A stretch of DNA of 64,000 bases from Madurella fahalii (lineage: Eukaryota > Ascomycota > Sordariomycetes > Sordariales): contig CM056879.1 in the NCBI GenBank assembly GCA_029876055.1, positions 2,356,001-2,420,000 on the forward strand, written 5' to 3'. The translations under genes and the position numbers were made by a program. Shown in pieces: positions 36,337-48,309 of the stretch. Below the pieces are notes generated by a model, which saw nothing but the letters and a program-made list of their open reading frames with translations, made no database searches and was not told where the DNA came from. How positions within the stretch are numbered: the first letter of the stretch is position 1; the number at the start of each line of letters is the position of its first letter.

Positions 36337-37335
36337 ATGGTTTCTTACAAAGAAATCCTCGCCTCCAATGCCCTCATCAACGATGCAACGGCCCTCCGTG
36401 TCGCCGTCTTCGTCGGCGGAACCTCTGGCATCGGAAAATTTACCATCAAGGCTCTGGTCGCGACGGGAATCAGCGTGAAAATTTACCTGGTAGGGCGGAA
36501 AAGCTCTAAAGAGCGCACGCAAGCTTTTATAGAGGAGCTCCACGCCCTCAACCCCAAGGCCGAGGTCATCTGGACCGAAGCCGAGGTCGCCCTCCTCGCC
36601 GATGTCAAGAGAGTATGCGAGGTTATCAAAAGCAACGAGTCGCGCGTCGACCTGCTGTTCTTAACCGCCGGCTATGCTCCATTCGGCACGCGCCAGGAGA
36701 CCGCCGAGGGCCATGAAGTCGTCCAGGCCCTCGAGTATTACTCTCGGATGCTCTTCATTCTTCGTCTTCTCCCCCTGCTCGGCGCATCTGACATCGCAAG
36801 GGTCATTAGCGTCTTGGGTGGCGGGATGGAAACAACATATCTCATCGACTTGGACGACTTGGACCTGAAAAAGCCGGCGAATTTCAAAGTCTACCGGGCT
36901 CGGCTGCAATACATTGCCCTGAACACCATAACGCTGGATAAGCTCGCCAGCGAGAATCCCAACATTACTTTTATCCACTCGTGGCCGGGAGCGGTGAATA
37001 CAGGAAACGTGAGGAGGGGCTGGGACGCAAATTCGACCGCGGGCGCGGCCTTTTCGTTCGTCGTCGAGTCCTTAACTTGGCTCACTGGGTTTTCCGACGA
37101 CGAGTCTGGGCAGAGACATTTGTTCGAAAGCACCAGCGCTGCTTTTGGCGGTCGCGGCGTGCCATGGGCGGGCAAGGCAGGTATCACTACGACGGAAAAG
37201 TCGGCGGGCGGTCTATTCCTTGTCAACAACAAGTGCGACTGTACGCCGAATGCGAAGGTTGTCAACCGGCTTCGCGAGAAGGGCCAGGATAAGTTGTGGG
37301 ACCACACTCAGAAGCTTCTCGGGCCATATTTGTAA
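36337..37335 (+). CDS. SDR-family oxidoreductase, single exon
   Basis: A 332-residue intronless frame starts MVSYKEILASNALI. VGGTSGIG near residues 26-33 is the cofactor motif and LTAGYAPFG replaces the usual NAG. The canonical YxxxK catalytic pair is not in the expected place, where the sequence reads YRARLQYIALNTITLDKLA, followed by FIHSWPGAVNTG. This matches a fungal SDR subgroup often found near secondary-metabolism genes. The odd active site means activity cannot be assumed. It is the third NAD(P)-binding protein in 5 kb, all on the plus strand. Confidence 0.75.
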   Translation: MVSYKEILASNALINDATALRVAVFVGGTSGIGKFTIKALVATGISVKIYLVGRKSSKERTQAFIEELHALNPKAEVIWTEAEVALLADVKRVCEVIKSNESRVDLLFLTAGYAPFGTRQETAEGHEVVQALEYYSRMLFILRLLPLLGASDIARVISVLGGGMETTYLIDLDDLDLKKPANFKVYRARLQYIALNTITLDKLASENPNITFIHSWPGAVNTGNVRRGWDANSTAGAAFSFVVESLTWLTGFSDDESGQRHLFESTSAAFGGRGVPWAGKAGITTTEKSAGGLFLVNNKCDCTPNAKVVNRLREKGQDKLWDHTQKLLGPYL

Positions 37336-37468
37336 CTCTTCCAATAGTAGCAGATCAGTGTCACCGGCGCGCGGGGTATCGGCCGACCGGTATCTTGGCA
37401 TACAACCGACACTGAAAATCTCAGCCTGGGACACGCTGAGAATGAGGGTCCGGGCGGGAGGACATGGC

Positions 37469-38020
37469 CTAGTCACGGCGGCGGTGCTGGGTGCACACGG
37501 GCTTACCGAAGAAGTTACTGATGTAGTCGGGGCCGAGGTCCGTCACGCCGTATGTTGTTGCCGGACAGAATTACCGGGCCCCAGAGCACAACCTCGTGCT
37601 GGTAGACGCCGCCCTGCTGATTGCACAGGACAAAGTTGCCTTCTGTTACGTGGCGGTTGAAGTAGCTGAGGGCCAGCTTTATTTTAGCAGATTATTACTT
37701 TCTCATATGCCTAGCATAAGCGCAAGCTCACATGGCTCCGAGCTATTTCGAGTTTCTCGGGGTTAGGGTTGCTGTGGGCTATCCGAGGCGCCAACTCATT
37801 TGAAAGTGGCAATGACGTTGACTGGCTCCTTCCACATCATTTTCAGATCGTGATTCGCATAAACCGGGAAGACGCGATGGCCGGATTTCTCGCCATCATC
37901 GACGTGTGCCTTTCACTCGTCAGGGGTTCGGCATTACAATGACATCGGTGTTCCTAGGAACAAGGTAATCGTTGGCATCGAGTTGGTTGTTGTTATTCCA
38001 CTAAGTTATTGCCGGTACCA
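37469..38020 (-). pseudogene. Decayed gene remnant, family not recognised
   Basis: Protein-like segments follow one another on the minus strand but in changing frames: NDYLVPRNTDVIVMPNP, then HVDDGEKSGHRVFPVYANHD, then NELAPRIAHSNPNPEKLEIA, an intron-like stretch, LALSYFNRHVTEGNFVLCNQ and finally YISNFFGKPVCT with a stop at 37469. The switches fall at a CCCC run, an AAA run and near AACAACA, and at least two in-frame stops occur. The segments are too regular to be chance. I do not recognise the family. The remnant lies directly 3' of the GH18 gene on the same strand and may once have belonged to that locus. Confidence 0.5.
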
Positions 38021-38178
38021 AGTATTAGTATGGATGGTACTAGAGTTCGAACATTAAGGCAGAGACCCCTTCTTTCCATTCTAAGCTAGATGGTCATACT
38101 ACAGTATCTGTACCAAGGCCCATCAGATGACCTCTCCATCCACCCTGTTTACATCACCCCATGCGCATGGCTTGTACT

Positions 38179-41100
38179 CTACGGGCTGATGCCGAACACC
38201 CCCGCCGCTACCGCCTCCGCTGCCGCATACGGGGCCTCCGGGCTCGTGGTAACCGCCTCACCCTCCGGGGAGGAGCTCTTCGTATCCGAATTCGGGACAG
38301 CCGCGCTCGCCAACTTGACCTGTGCTAGTGCCTCGGCCTGTGGCTCGGTTTGAATTTCGGCTAGAGCCCTGCGGCCGAACTCTCCGGGTTCAAAGTCAAT
38401 GAATTCCCGGTCTTCGTCAAAGAGGGTGACGCCTGGATTGTTAGCTTGTTTTATCCGGTTCGAGAAGAAGAAGTGCGCACGGGGGGAGGGCATACTCTCG
38501 GCCACCCACTGTGGCTTGTCATCTCCGGCGAGAGAGCGCTTCACATTGTGTTGGATACCGAACTCGACCCAGCATCTAGAAAGGCCGTATTGGTCGTCCC
38601 ACTCATGGACTTGGGTTATATCACTGTCAGCACAGTGCTATATTGGGTGGCCTAGACGGAAAAGGGGGCGAACAACAAGAAAATGCACGTCGCCTCTTTT
38701 TCCCACTATAACAATACGCGTTCCACCGTTTGCCGCCCGAGACGGGGTACATGAAGTAGTCGGTCTGGCCAAAGATGTTGACGGCACAGACAATAGACTG
38801 GAAATTGTTCGTGGCTGGGTGCTTTAGCGTCTTACCGTCGGTGGCATCCCGCGCCGTGGCATCCCACCAGCTGTTGCCGGAGGCTCCATCGTTGATCACG
38901 TCAAAGGTAAAGTTGCGCTTGAAGACCCACGAAGTGCGGTCGCTCTGTCGGGCTATGTCAGTGTCGATCAACCAGGGAGAGGGCAGGAAAGCATACGCGA
39001 GCCCATGTCTTCTCATCGAAGCCGACAGGGATGGGCTGGCGGTTATCGTACGTGGTCATGCGGTTCTGCACACCACTTAAGTCATCATCGGTATACCAGA
39101 TCTCGCCGTTGGGCTTACCTTTGCCACCCCAGTAGGCCCATAGGTCCTTGCGAGTCTGGCCTTGGGGTGGGTCGATGGGCTCCATCTTGCCGACATTGGA
39201 TTGCATCCCATTGAGCATGTCCACGCACTGCCCACCCTGATTGTTCTGCACGCGCGGGATGCACAGCCGACTGCGCTGTGTGTGATCTCAGAAGTTGCCT
39301 CCCTCCTCGCTAGCGGCCCAGGGGAACTCATCGCACTCGAGCAGCTAGATGTTGGGGTAGCTCTTGGGCTTACGCACGCCGTCGTTGTACAAGAACTCGT
39401 TGAGCGTCTCGCACGACTTTTGCTCCGAGTCGAGCCCCGTGTTCTTGTCCGGGTCATTGTTTTTACAAGCCTCCTTGCGCCGCGTTCCCTTGCGATCCTC
39501 GTCCCTATCGGTGAGGGCACCGGCATGCGTCAAGGTGGCGGGCAGCGTCACTGTTGTGATACCGTCGCAGATGCTCGACATCATTCCGGTGCGTCCGTTG
39601 GGCGTGGCCAACATGATTCTGGGAAAGGCGCCGCAGTTCATGCGTAGCTCAGGCAGCTGAATACTGGGTGAGTCTCCGTCTGGGCACGTGACGGGCTGCG
39701 AAAAGGATGGTGCGTCCGGGCCGTCAATATCCATCGAGTCGTCATCGCTATTCTGGCGCTTATACAGGTAGCCGGGGTCCAGCAGTGCCTCGAGCGCGAG
39801 CGTCTCGTTTACGTACTGCTCCGGGTTCTCGGCCAGCTTGACCATGCGTCGTTGGTTGCCGCCGTCGCCACCCGATATGTCGATGCTGCCTTGGCGGTGA
39901 TAGATGTCAATGACCATGGGCTTCTTGAAGGCCTCGCGGGGCGCCATAGCCCACCCAGCCCATTCAAGGACAGTGGCTCTGGCTTTGTATCCCACATTCC
40001 AGTGCAGATAGACGCCGTATGTGTAGTCAAATGTCTTGGTAATTGTGTTGGCGGTGTCTGTAGCCAGGAATTGTAGCGCTGTAAACAGATAGGCCGAGAT
40101 CTGCGCGTCAACCAACGCCGCGCCACCTGTGTAGGAGCCGCCGCCGACCTTGATGCCCACGTTGGCCTCGGGCTGGACAATAAGGTCGATCTCGGCCTTC
40201 AGCGCAACACCCGCCTCGAACGTCGGCGCGACCTTGGACCCCGCCGGTACCTCCTTCTCCTTAAGCCCGAGGTTGAGAATCCTATCGTATTCCTCAACGG
40301 CTTTGTCGTCTTGCGGCCAATAGGCCTGTGCCTTGTCGAGCGACACGCGACACCCGGCGAGTGCCTTGCCGTGAACGCTGAGTTCTCCTTTGATCTGGCT
40401 GCTTGTCAATCTCACATATAGTAATATGTAGTGTGTCGGGTGTGGAATGCAACGTGAAGGAAGACATTACCTCGCCATAGACGTCCATAGTTGGGCCGAC
40501 CGCAGCGATGCCCTTGATGGCGAGGTCGGGATAGGCAAGAATATCAATTATCTTCTTGCGGCCTGTGCCCAAGCGAGCGGCTGCGTCTGGTATCGCGTAA
40601 GCATTCGAGCGCATCAGGGAAAAGAAAGGGGGGGGAGGGGGGTGCGGAGACAGGGAGTTGGCAAATAAACGGAGCCAAACGGGGGAACTCACTTCCGGTA
40701 AGGACCAGTTCCATGTAGGCCGTCGGTTCGATCCCAAAATAGAAGAACGCGTCGGGCTTGCTTGGCGGGATAAAGGTAGCCGACAAGTAGTAGGCGTATG
40801 TCGCCTGCATACTGATCTCGGCCGACAGGTCGAGGCGAAGGTTGGCGCTCCACGACTTACCAGGGCAGCCCCACTTGGCTCTGAAGATATTTGATGGTGT
40901 CAGCCCAACCTAGCGGCAGGTCGCCCACCTCCTCCTTAGTGACCGTCGTCAACTTCTTGAGCCAGTTGGTAAAGATGCCCCACCAGCGACGCTCGATGGG
41001 CGCGCCCCCATTGACGTCCAGCTCCCCATAGGAGTCGACGTTGCCGGCAGCCTGTCGGTGGATCTCGGATATATGCTCGTCCATCAACTCCTCGGCCGAG

Positions 41101-44100
41101 AAAGACATGGAGCGCTTGACCATCTTTTCATATCGCCGGCCAACCTTGCGGTCGTGGGTCTCACCACGGGCCACCATATCTCGGAAGTGACCTATATTGA
41201 AGCCGGGCTCGCTGGGGATAGGACCGTAGTTGCGCTTGAAGCGGCGGGTGGCCGGCGAGTCGGTAATCTCCTTCCAATAACCGAGCAGGGTAGTGTAATC
41301 GACGCGGATCTGGACCTTCCCGCGGTCCTGGCGCGCCAGATGGAAGGCGTAGTCGATCTTGATCTTCCATACGGGGTTGCCCTCGAGCCCCCCAAGCGAG
41401 CGGTTCTCGAGGTGATGGCGCGGTAGTTTGTGACTCTCGTCGGCCCGCTCGATCGACACGACGCGCGCAAAGGGCCCTTCACCGACGTGGTCGGGCAGCC
41501 GGATGATAGTATCCTCGGCGCCGCCCACGAACAGGTTCTCGCATTCGGCTGAGCCTGGCGAGTAGTTACAGTAGGCGTAGAAGGTCTCCTCAGCGTGCTC
41601 GAACACCTGGCCGACGAGCGTTTGGTTAGTCGTGAAGACCTCGCGCTTGGCTGTAGGGGTGTCAGCGCTGCGGCGCACGACCGTCATTGTCTTGTGGAAG
41701 GTGTTATCAACGGCGGCCTGCAGGCCGTTGAGCATCATAAAACTAAAGGCATCGGAACCGTCGATGACCTCCGCAGCCATAGCCGGGCCCTTGTCGTTAT
41801 GCGTGAATTGCGTGTCGTAACTCCATACGGCTTTGTCCTTGTCCCTGTCGCTAAAATGCTCCTCCCATAGTTTCTCGGGGCCGACGGGCCAGTCGTGGTT
41901 CCACAGTGATGGCGGGTCGCAGCACAGCGGGAAGCAAGGGTCGGTCCTTTTGGGCACGCTCATCATGGAGCAGTCGTAGCGGTTGTAACGGTCGGTTTCG
42001 ACCCGCGCGTCCGTCGACGGCGGGGGACTCAGCGCTTCGGCCACTTGTACCTTGTCATTGTTGCATGAGCGCGACAGACAGACCTCCTCGCGAAGTTTTA
42101 CTTGCTCATGGCCGTTTATTATGGTAGGTTGGCTATTGGACCAAACGCAGTTGCCGAAACCACGGCCTTTGGGGCAGCACAGAGAGCTGCGGAAGGGCTC
42201 CTTGAGCGTGCTGCCCTTCTGGCCGGATGTGGGAAATACGTACTCCTCCTGGCACATGCCGCTGCCATCTGGTTTGTCGTTACGCCACGCTACGTACTCG
42301 GTGCCCTCAGGACACTCCGGGTGGTCGTCGTCAGCATAGGGCGTCTGCGAGCGCTTGTCCCAGAAGCAGTCGTCGAACAGCTTAGTACTCTGGCAACACA
42401 GCTTTCGGCTGCCCTGGTGACATTCCTGGTTGCCCCTGGCGTCGACGGCCGTGTCCGAGTTGAGCTCAAACGTACCGGGCCCGCATCTGCCGGTGCAGCC
42501 GATGACGTTGCGCACCGGGTCGCCGTTCCACTCGCAGTTCTTGGGCATCTGCTTCTTGGGACAGCAGATGTGCTGATACCAGCCGACGGTGCAGTCGCCC
42601 TTGAGCTGGCGCGGGTACCGCTTTTGTGCGCTGTCGATACCGACTGGAAACCCGGCGCACACACCTGGTCAGCGCCCTTCTGGTCATTACCATCCTTGGT
42701 GCAGCGTTCTGTGGCATAGCAATGCTGTCCATTGTACTGCCCAAATAGGTCTGACAGCTCCTGGGCCGAGTTAGCATCGAGCCCCTGCAGCTGAAGGTGC
42801 GAGTAGTCGCCCATTAGATCGCCAAAGGCCTTGAAGTCGTTCGTGTCCTGGTCGATGGTCCAGATCATTAGGCCACCCAGGCAGCGCGACGCCAGGTGTT
42901 CGAGTTTGTGGCGGAAAGATTCACCATCATCATACGACACCCACTGGCTGCCACCAAACACATTATACTTCACCGTCGTGTTCTTGCCCTCATAGATGGT
43001 CTTGACGTCGAGCGAGTTGTTGCGGCTCACAACCTCCTCATACGTCAGCACACCCTTGGTGCCCGAGCAGGAACCGGGGACACCACCGTCGGAGAACTGG
43101 CATACGCCGTTGGGCTCGAAGCAGCCGGGGTTGCTCATGGTAAAAGAACGGCCATAGAAGCCAAAGCCCATATTGACCTTATCGGGAGTAACGCCGTTTC
43201 GCCACAACAGGTCGAGCCCGTTATCAATCATAGTCCAGTCGGTATGGCCCTTGAGGTAAGGCCCCGTCCACTCGTTATCCTGGTCCCACATACCGTAGAT
43301 ATCGTACGACATGAAGTTGAAGTAGTCGAGGTGTTTCTGCAGTGACTCGAGCGCGAAGCCACGTTGGTACCAGTAGCTGCTAGAGACGGCAATCGAAATT
43401 TCCCAGCCAGCGCCCTCACTGTCAAAGGTCTGGCGGATCTCGGCCAACAGTAGCACATAGTTGTCCCTGTCGGCCTGATTGCCGCCACGTAAGCGTGCGC
43501 CAGGGTCCTCCCAGTCGATGTCTACGCCGTCTAGACCGTATTCACGCAGAAAGCCAACGAGATCGCGGATGAAGCCCTCCCGCTCCGTCTTATGGCTAGT
43601 CATATCTGAGAAGTAGGTTTGGGATGGCGGATCATTGAAAGCCCAGCCGCCAATGGCGATGTTGATGCGCAGGTGCGGGTAACGCAGCTTGGTGGCGACA
43701 GCGCGCTTGATCCAATAGGCTACCACGTGCTCCATCCTCCAGGTTCCGTCGATCATGGCGAAGTTGACAAAGGCAAGGTTGAGGTGGGTTAGGGCGCCAA
43801 GTGGCAGGTCCTCTGGCAGCTTGACGCCGCAACCGCGGCTTAGCGTAAAGAGCTCGTAGTAGGCAATGCGCCGTGTCGGCTGGTACTCGCCGTCAGTCAC
43901 CGGTCCTGACAAGGAGAGAGAGAGAAGGATGTATGAAATATGAGGTATTACCTGCAGCACACGTTGATCGGGCAATCTTTGAACCCCTCGGGTGCGTATT
44001 GGCCGCACTCGGCCGTCGAGCTGCAACCGTGCATGCAGCCGTCGCCGCAAATGGGCCGGTGTGAAACCACACTGGCCGTCCTTGGAGCAACAGCCGACCT

Positions 44101-44232
44101 TACATGGCTTGTCGATGCTGCAAATCGACGGATCATCCTGCGCAGAACATTGGCCACATTCGTTACCAGTAAGATAAACAGGAGGGACAATAAAGAGCCC
44201 CAGAGGCCGTGGAGGCTGGCGAGTGGCCGCAT
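38179..44232 (-). pseudogene. Class V GH18 chitinase, killer-toxin type, with NucA/NucB-like C-terminus; frame broken
   Basis: The gene starts at 44232 with a signal peptide and a Cys-rich chitin-binding segment. After a 46-bp intron (43906-43951) comes a GH18 domain with an intact catalytic motif DGVDIDWE (43508-43531), then Cys-rich linker repeats and a long killer-toxin-like region. The C-terminal part contains CDEFPWAASEEGG, typical of NucA/NucB deoxyribonucleases. Introns near the 3' end are 38945-38996 and 38624-38717; two more lie between about 40390 and 40700. Breaks seen: frame changes at AAA 44176-44178 and AAA 44049-44051 that cancel each other, at TTTT 42622-42625, and near 40880; stops at 39345-39347 and 39288-39290; and a phase mismatch at the first intron. 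In intact relatives the chitinase part acts on cell walls and the C-terminus is the toxic moiety. Here full-length product is unlikely. Confidence 0.75.
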
Positions 44233-44845
44233 CGGGTCAGGATCCTTGACTGGAGTCGCTGGGCTCGGTCAATAAAACGAATAAATGTAAGCAAGGGCAA
44301 AATAACCAAAACTATAAAAGAACGTGCGTCTTCTGAAGCCAGCAATGAAGAGACCGGCGTCGACAAACGACTGAGTGCTACTTTGATGGCGGTACCGCTC
44401 CTACCACCGACCTCTCACGTCACGTACGACTATACTTGTACTGGTGATCCGGAGACACACAGAAGCAACCAACCCGGCACTCAGGGGCATGACCTGTTGC
44501 CCACTATCTCCCGCTTCTGCCACCCCTCAGTCCCGCTCGGTGTGTTGTTGGTTGTTTGTATTCCACAAGCGATCCTTGGCGTCCAATGAGGATGCAACGT
44601 TGCGAGACGACGGTGAGTTGGAGACCAAGTACCACGAGGTTCCAACTCGCCCGCATAGATGCATATCAATATCTATGACGGCGTCGAATGGACTGGGAGG
44701 TTAAGGTACTTTAGTTATGAATATGCGGCTGGGTCTCTCCGCCCCCACCCCACCCCGCCCCCCAACTCAGGCCTCCTAACGCAGCTTTCAACTGCCATCT
44801 CGCCCAACTGCGTCTTCTGATTGTCTCTACTCCGCTAACGACGAA
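44233..44845. promoter_or_regulatory. Divergent promoter region between GH18 gene and partner gene
   Basis: 613 bp separate two genes transcribed in opposite directions, so both promoters must lie here. The part near 44740-44760 is C-rich. No specific factor site was recognised. Confidence 0.45.
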
Positions 44846-45886
44846 ATGAGCACTGACGGTGAGACTGTGACGCCTGCATGGGGTGCTCTCCCGGTGGAGC
44901 AGTATCTGATTGTAAGTTATTGCTCGAAACCCTCCCCCCTTCTCCCTTCCCCCTCCCTTTTTTTTTTTTTTTTTAATCAATTTCCTCTCTCGGAGCCTAC
45001 CCTTTCTTTTTGCTCCTATTCCACACGGCGCGGCAAACACTATTTAGTCACTCTGACACAAAAGCTAACCACACCCCCATACCCTTAGCGCAACTGGGAT
45101 CCCTCATCCGAACTTAGCGCTGACGAGCAGCGCGCTGAGCTAGTAGCGGCCTACATCGACGAGGATGTGCTTGACATGGATCTTCTCTCGTTGCCGCCTT
45201 CACGCCTCCCCACGGCCACTGAGATAGCGGAGATTCTTGCACCGTGGCGGCCGCAAAAGCTACGTCGCATCGCCGCCGCCCACCTCAACGGTAGCCCGCA
45301 CTACTACTACTTCTTGCGGACGCACTACGCCGGCGGTGCCGCCGATGACGCTAAGCCGCGCAGTTGGCTAGACCTTGAGCCGCTCGAGGGCGCGGATATT
45401 TCCCCTGAAAACGAGTGGTTCTCCGTGCTGGATGACGCGGAGCTGTTTGACTTTGGCGATGCCTGGCAAGAAGTGTACGGCGTGCTACCCGAGCTGGCGG
45501 CGCCGCAGCCGGACCGCCGGTTTACCGACCACGGCATTTGGTATGCGCGGAAGACGGCGAGAGATATGGTAGCGCCCGAGGAGCCTGAGGATAAATACTA
45601 TCAGGATGCCATCATGGAGTACGCCACGATAGGGACTATGTGGTTGCTTGTGCTGGACGAGGAGGCGTTTGAGCCGGAGGAGTTGGGGCTGATTCTGCGG
45701 GATAAGAAAGGGAACCCGGTTAAGGAGACTACGATTAGGCCCGAGGAGCTGGGCGCCTTTTACATCACGTGGTCGCGAGGCGCGACAAGTGAGTCCGGGT
45801 ACTGGGAGTATGCTGCCGTGGGGAAGAAGTACCGGACGCGCGGCAAGATCATGCGCAAACTGCTGCCGATGGTGAAAGGGGAGTAG
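44846..45886 (+). CDS. Acidic cytosolic protein divergent from the GH18 gene
   Basis: Exons 44846-44911 and 45089-45886 join in frame after a 177-bp intron (GTAAGT, GCTAAC branch, CTTAG), giving 287 residues. There is no signal peptide or membrane segment, so the protein is probably intracellular. It is rich in Asp and Glu (for example LDDAELFDFGDAWQEVYG) and has no domain I recognise. The intron contains an 18-base T run. It shares its promoter region with the chitinase/DNase-like gene. A small acidic cytosolic protein paired with a secreted toxin-like protein is the usual shape of an immunity gene, but that is only a hypothesis. Unlike its neighbour, its frame is intact. Confidence 0.7.
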
Positions 45887-46369
45887 TATTATCCCGGATG
45901 TAGCTCAGCAATCAACATTAGTATCATTTTTGGTACTAAACCTCCCAAGTCTGTGTCAATGGTTTGACGGCTCGGTATAGCCAGCCATAGAACACGCTTA
46001 CCCTACTCAGAGAGATTGAACAGAAGTTGGTAAGTAGGTAGATACTTACTGGTATGCATCGAATGTAATAGTAGGATCTTCAGTAGTCTACTCGTAGTAT
46101 AGTAACTGTCAATCAAGGGATGCGGACACTACGCTGGAATTTCGCATCACGCACACCTCGATCACTTGAGCTAAGGTTCGCAGGATGGTTAAACCAACAC
46201 ATACTAGCCTACCGAGTTGACTAACACGTATGCAACACAAGAGATAATAACCTCGTACACTACCAAAGTTGCCTGATCTACCGCAAGCACAATCCCTCGA
46301 ATCGAAGACCAACTGTCAAATCCTTACGTCCAAGCTACGCAGTTACATTATATTAGAAGTCCCACACTT
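45887..46369. other. Convergent spacer
   Basis: Holds the 3' ends of the 44846 gene and the LysM gene. Nothing else was recognised. Confidence 0.4.
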
Positions 46370-47735
46370 CTAATCATTCCGATATACCGGCGCGGGCGTC
46401 GGCACTGGTGTCTCCAGTGCTACCACCCCGCGCTTCGGCAACAGCCGGGCATCATATCCCACACACACCCACACGTTGAGTTGCAGCATGGTGCACTGCG
46501 TCCCGACGGCCGGATTCCACGCGTAGAAGTCGGATAGGGTGATGTTGTGTTGAGCCGCGACCGTTTGGCAGTTATCGCCCGAGACCACCTTGTGGAACTT
46601 GTTGCACCCGCCCGTCATGCCGTCCTGGATGGGACTCGGCGTCTGCACGGGCCACAGATCGTCCACATACCACTGAATGCAGAAATGGCGGCCTTCGAGA
46701 CTGTCCAGATTGGGTGTAAGGCGCCTGTCACAAGGAGCTTTGAGAGTCCTAGGACGGAAAGTCAGCCATGACTACTACTTTACATTCGATTTTCCCATCC
46801 AATCGTAAAATGCTTGACGTACGGGTTCCAAGACTGGAGCTGCACTGTGGTGAAGCCCTTGCCGGCTACGAGGTCCTGGCACGTCTGGTTCTTCTGGATG
46901 GTCACCAGCGGGCACTTATCCTGAATGCACAGGTCCTGGCCGACGGTGAGCGTTGTGCAGTTATATTCGAGATAATTGACGTCAATGAGCCGGTCCGTTG
47001 ACATGGACTGCGCCTTGGAAATAGACTTGCATGTGTCGCCCGTTCGGACCGTGTACTTGGTCCCAGTGCATGTCGGGGTCGCCGTGACCGCCGATGTGGT
47101 CGTGCTGCTGGTAATCGGCGCGCCCGGCGTAAATGAGTAGGGGTAGCTGCTCGTCGGCACCGAGCATGCCGATAGTACCGAGAGGAACTGGGCCTCGGGG
47201 TACCGCTGGCGCCCCAGCGGCGACGCCTGCATGCCGGCCCGGTACTTGAGCGCCATACTGAGCAGTCCGTTTTGCCACCTGCGTACAATGCCGGCAGGCA
47301 CAATTCGGTGCTGTGGAAGATGACTGGAGCTTTAGTAGTGTCCACTCGGCACAGTCTGCTTATCACGACATACCTGTCCTGAAGGCACAGCATTTCTTGT
47401 GTCCACACGAGCCCGTCGACGACCTCCTTGACCGACTGCCCCTCAGTCATGTCCGGCCACAGCTTATACGGGGTGTGGCCGCAGCCCGACGAGACGGCCG
47501 TCTGGAACGTCTTGAGCGAATTCCTACATGCAGCTGCGCAGTAGACGTCAGCGTGTCCGCCCACAACAACCTCCCCCGAAAACAGCCTTGTGGGCGTCAC
47601 TAGATCGTCGACATCACAGGTGATGTTATGGGTAAGCGGCATGCGACACCGCATGGGAACCGATGACGGGATATCGCCGGGCGCGCCCCAGAACTTCAGC
47701 GCCACAGCTGTCGTAGCAATCCACACCAGGACCAC
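46370..47735 (-). CDS. Secreted protein with three LysM domains
   Basis: Exons are 47374-47735, 46823-47278 and 46370-46748; the introns are 95 and 74 bp, giving 398 residues. MVLVWIATTAVAL is a likely signal peptide. LysM domains lie at about residues 195-239 (YTVRTGDTCKSISKAQ), 244-298 (TIQKNQTCQDLV) and 323-370 (HKVVSGDNCQTVAAQH), and each carries the cysteines usual in fungal LysM proteins. They bind chitin oligomers, either to mask the fungus's own chitin from a host or to protect its wall from chitinases. The next gene block is the GH18 chitinase, and such pairs recur in fungi. The acceptor of intron 1 is the least certain point; an upstream AG fails to keep the frame. Confidence 0.8.
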
Positions 47736-48309
47736 CTAGGGCACTTTCATATCCCAACACCATTAGTTTCTTCGACCACACCTGTTATCCCGATGTTTAT
47801 ACTGTCTATGAATTAAGTCAGATCCATCCAGCTCTGCAACATTTGCATTTTTATTTGAAGACCGGAAAATGGAATTAGCATATTCTGTTGTCGCACTGGA
47901 GATCACACTTGTGGAGCTCAGCTCTTGCCGCCGAGCTCAGCAGCTCATCACATGAGCTCATCCAGACCACTTTCCTTTATATTTAAGCCAGTCCTTCAGT
48001 CTCCTACTGCAGTAGATAGATCCTCAAAGACTTCAACCTTTCCACGCACTTCTCACACCGTCTGCTGAGTGCCTTGTACGTGTGACATCTGTGTATCTAA
48101 TGCGTGGCACTACTGTAAGTCAATGGACGTGTTTTCGGAGATCTCTTGAGCATGACTGTAATTTCCCAAGCCTCGCTCAACTTTTAATATACGTTTCTCC
48201 ACATTATCCCACCCTTTAAGCCAGAAGTGCAACACTCAGAAAAGGAGACTTGTAACCCGGGTTAATTGCTAGCTCCTTCATGCTTTTTCTGACAGAACCC
48301 CCCTTCTCA
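47736..48309. promoter_or_regulatory. Upstream region of the LysM gene with clustered GAGCTC motifs
   Basis: GAGCTC or close variants occur several times between about 47915 and 47975. The rest of the spacer includes the 3' end of the next gene and shows nothing recognisable. Confidence 0.3.
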
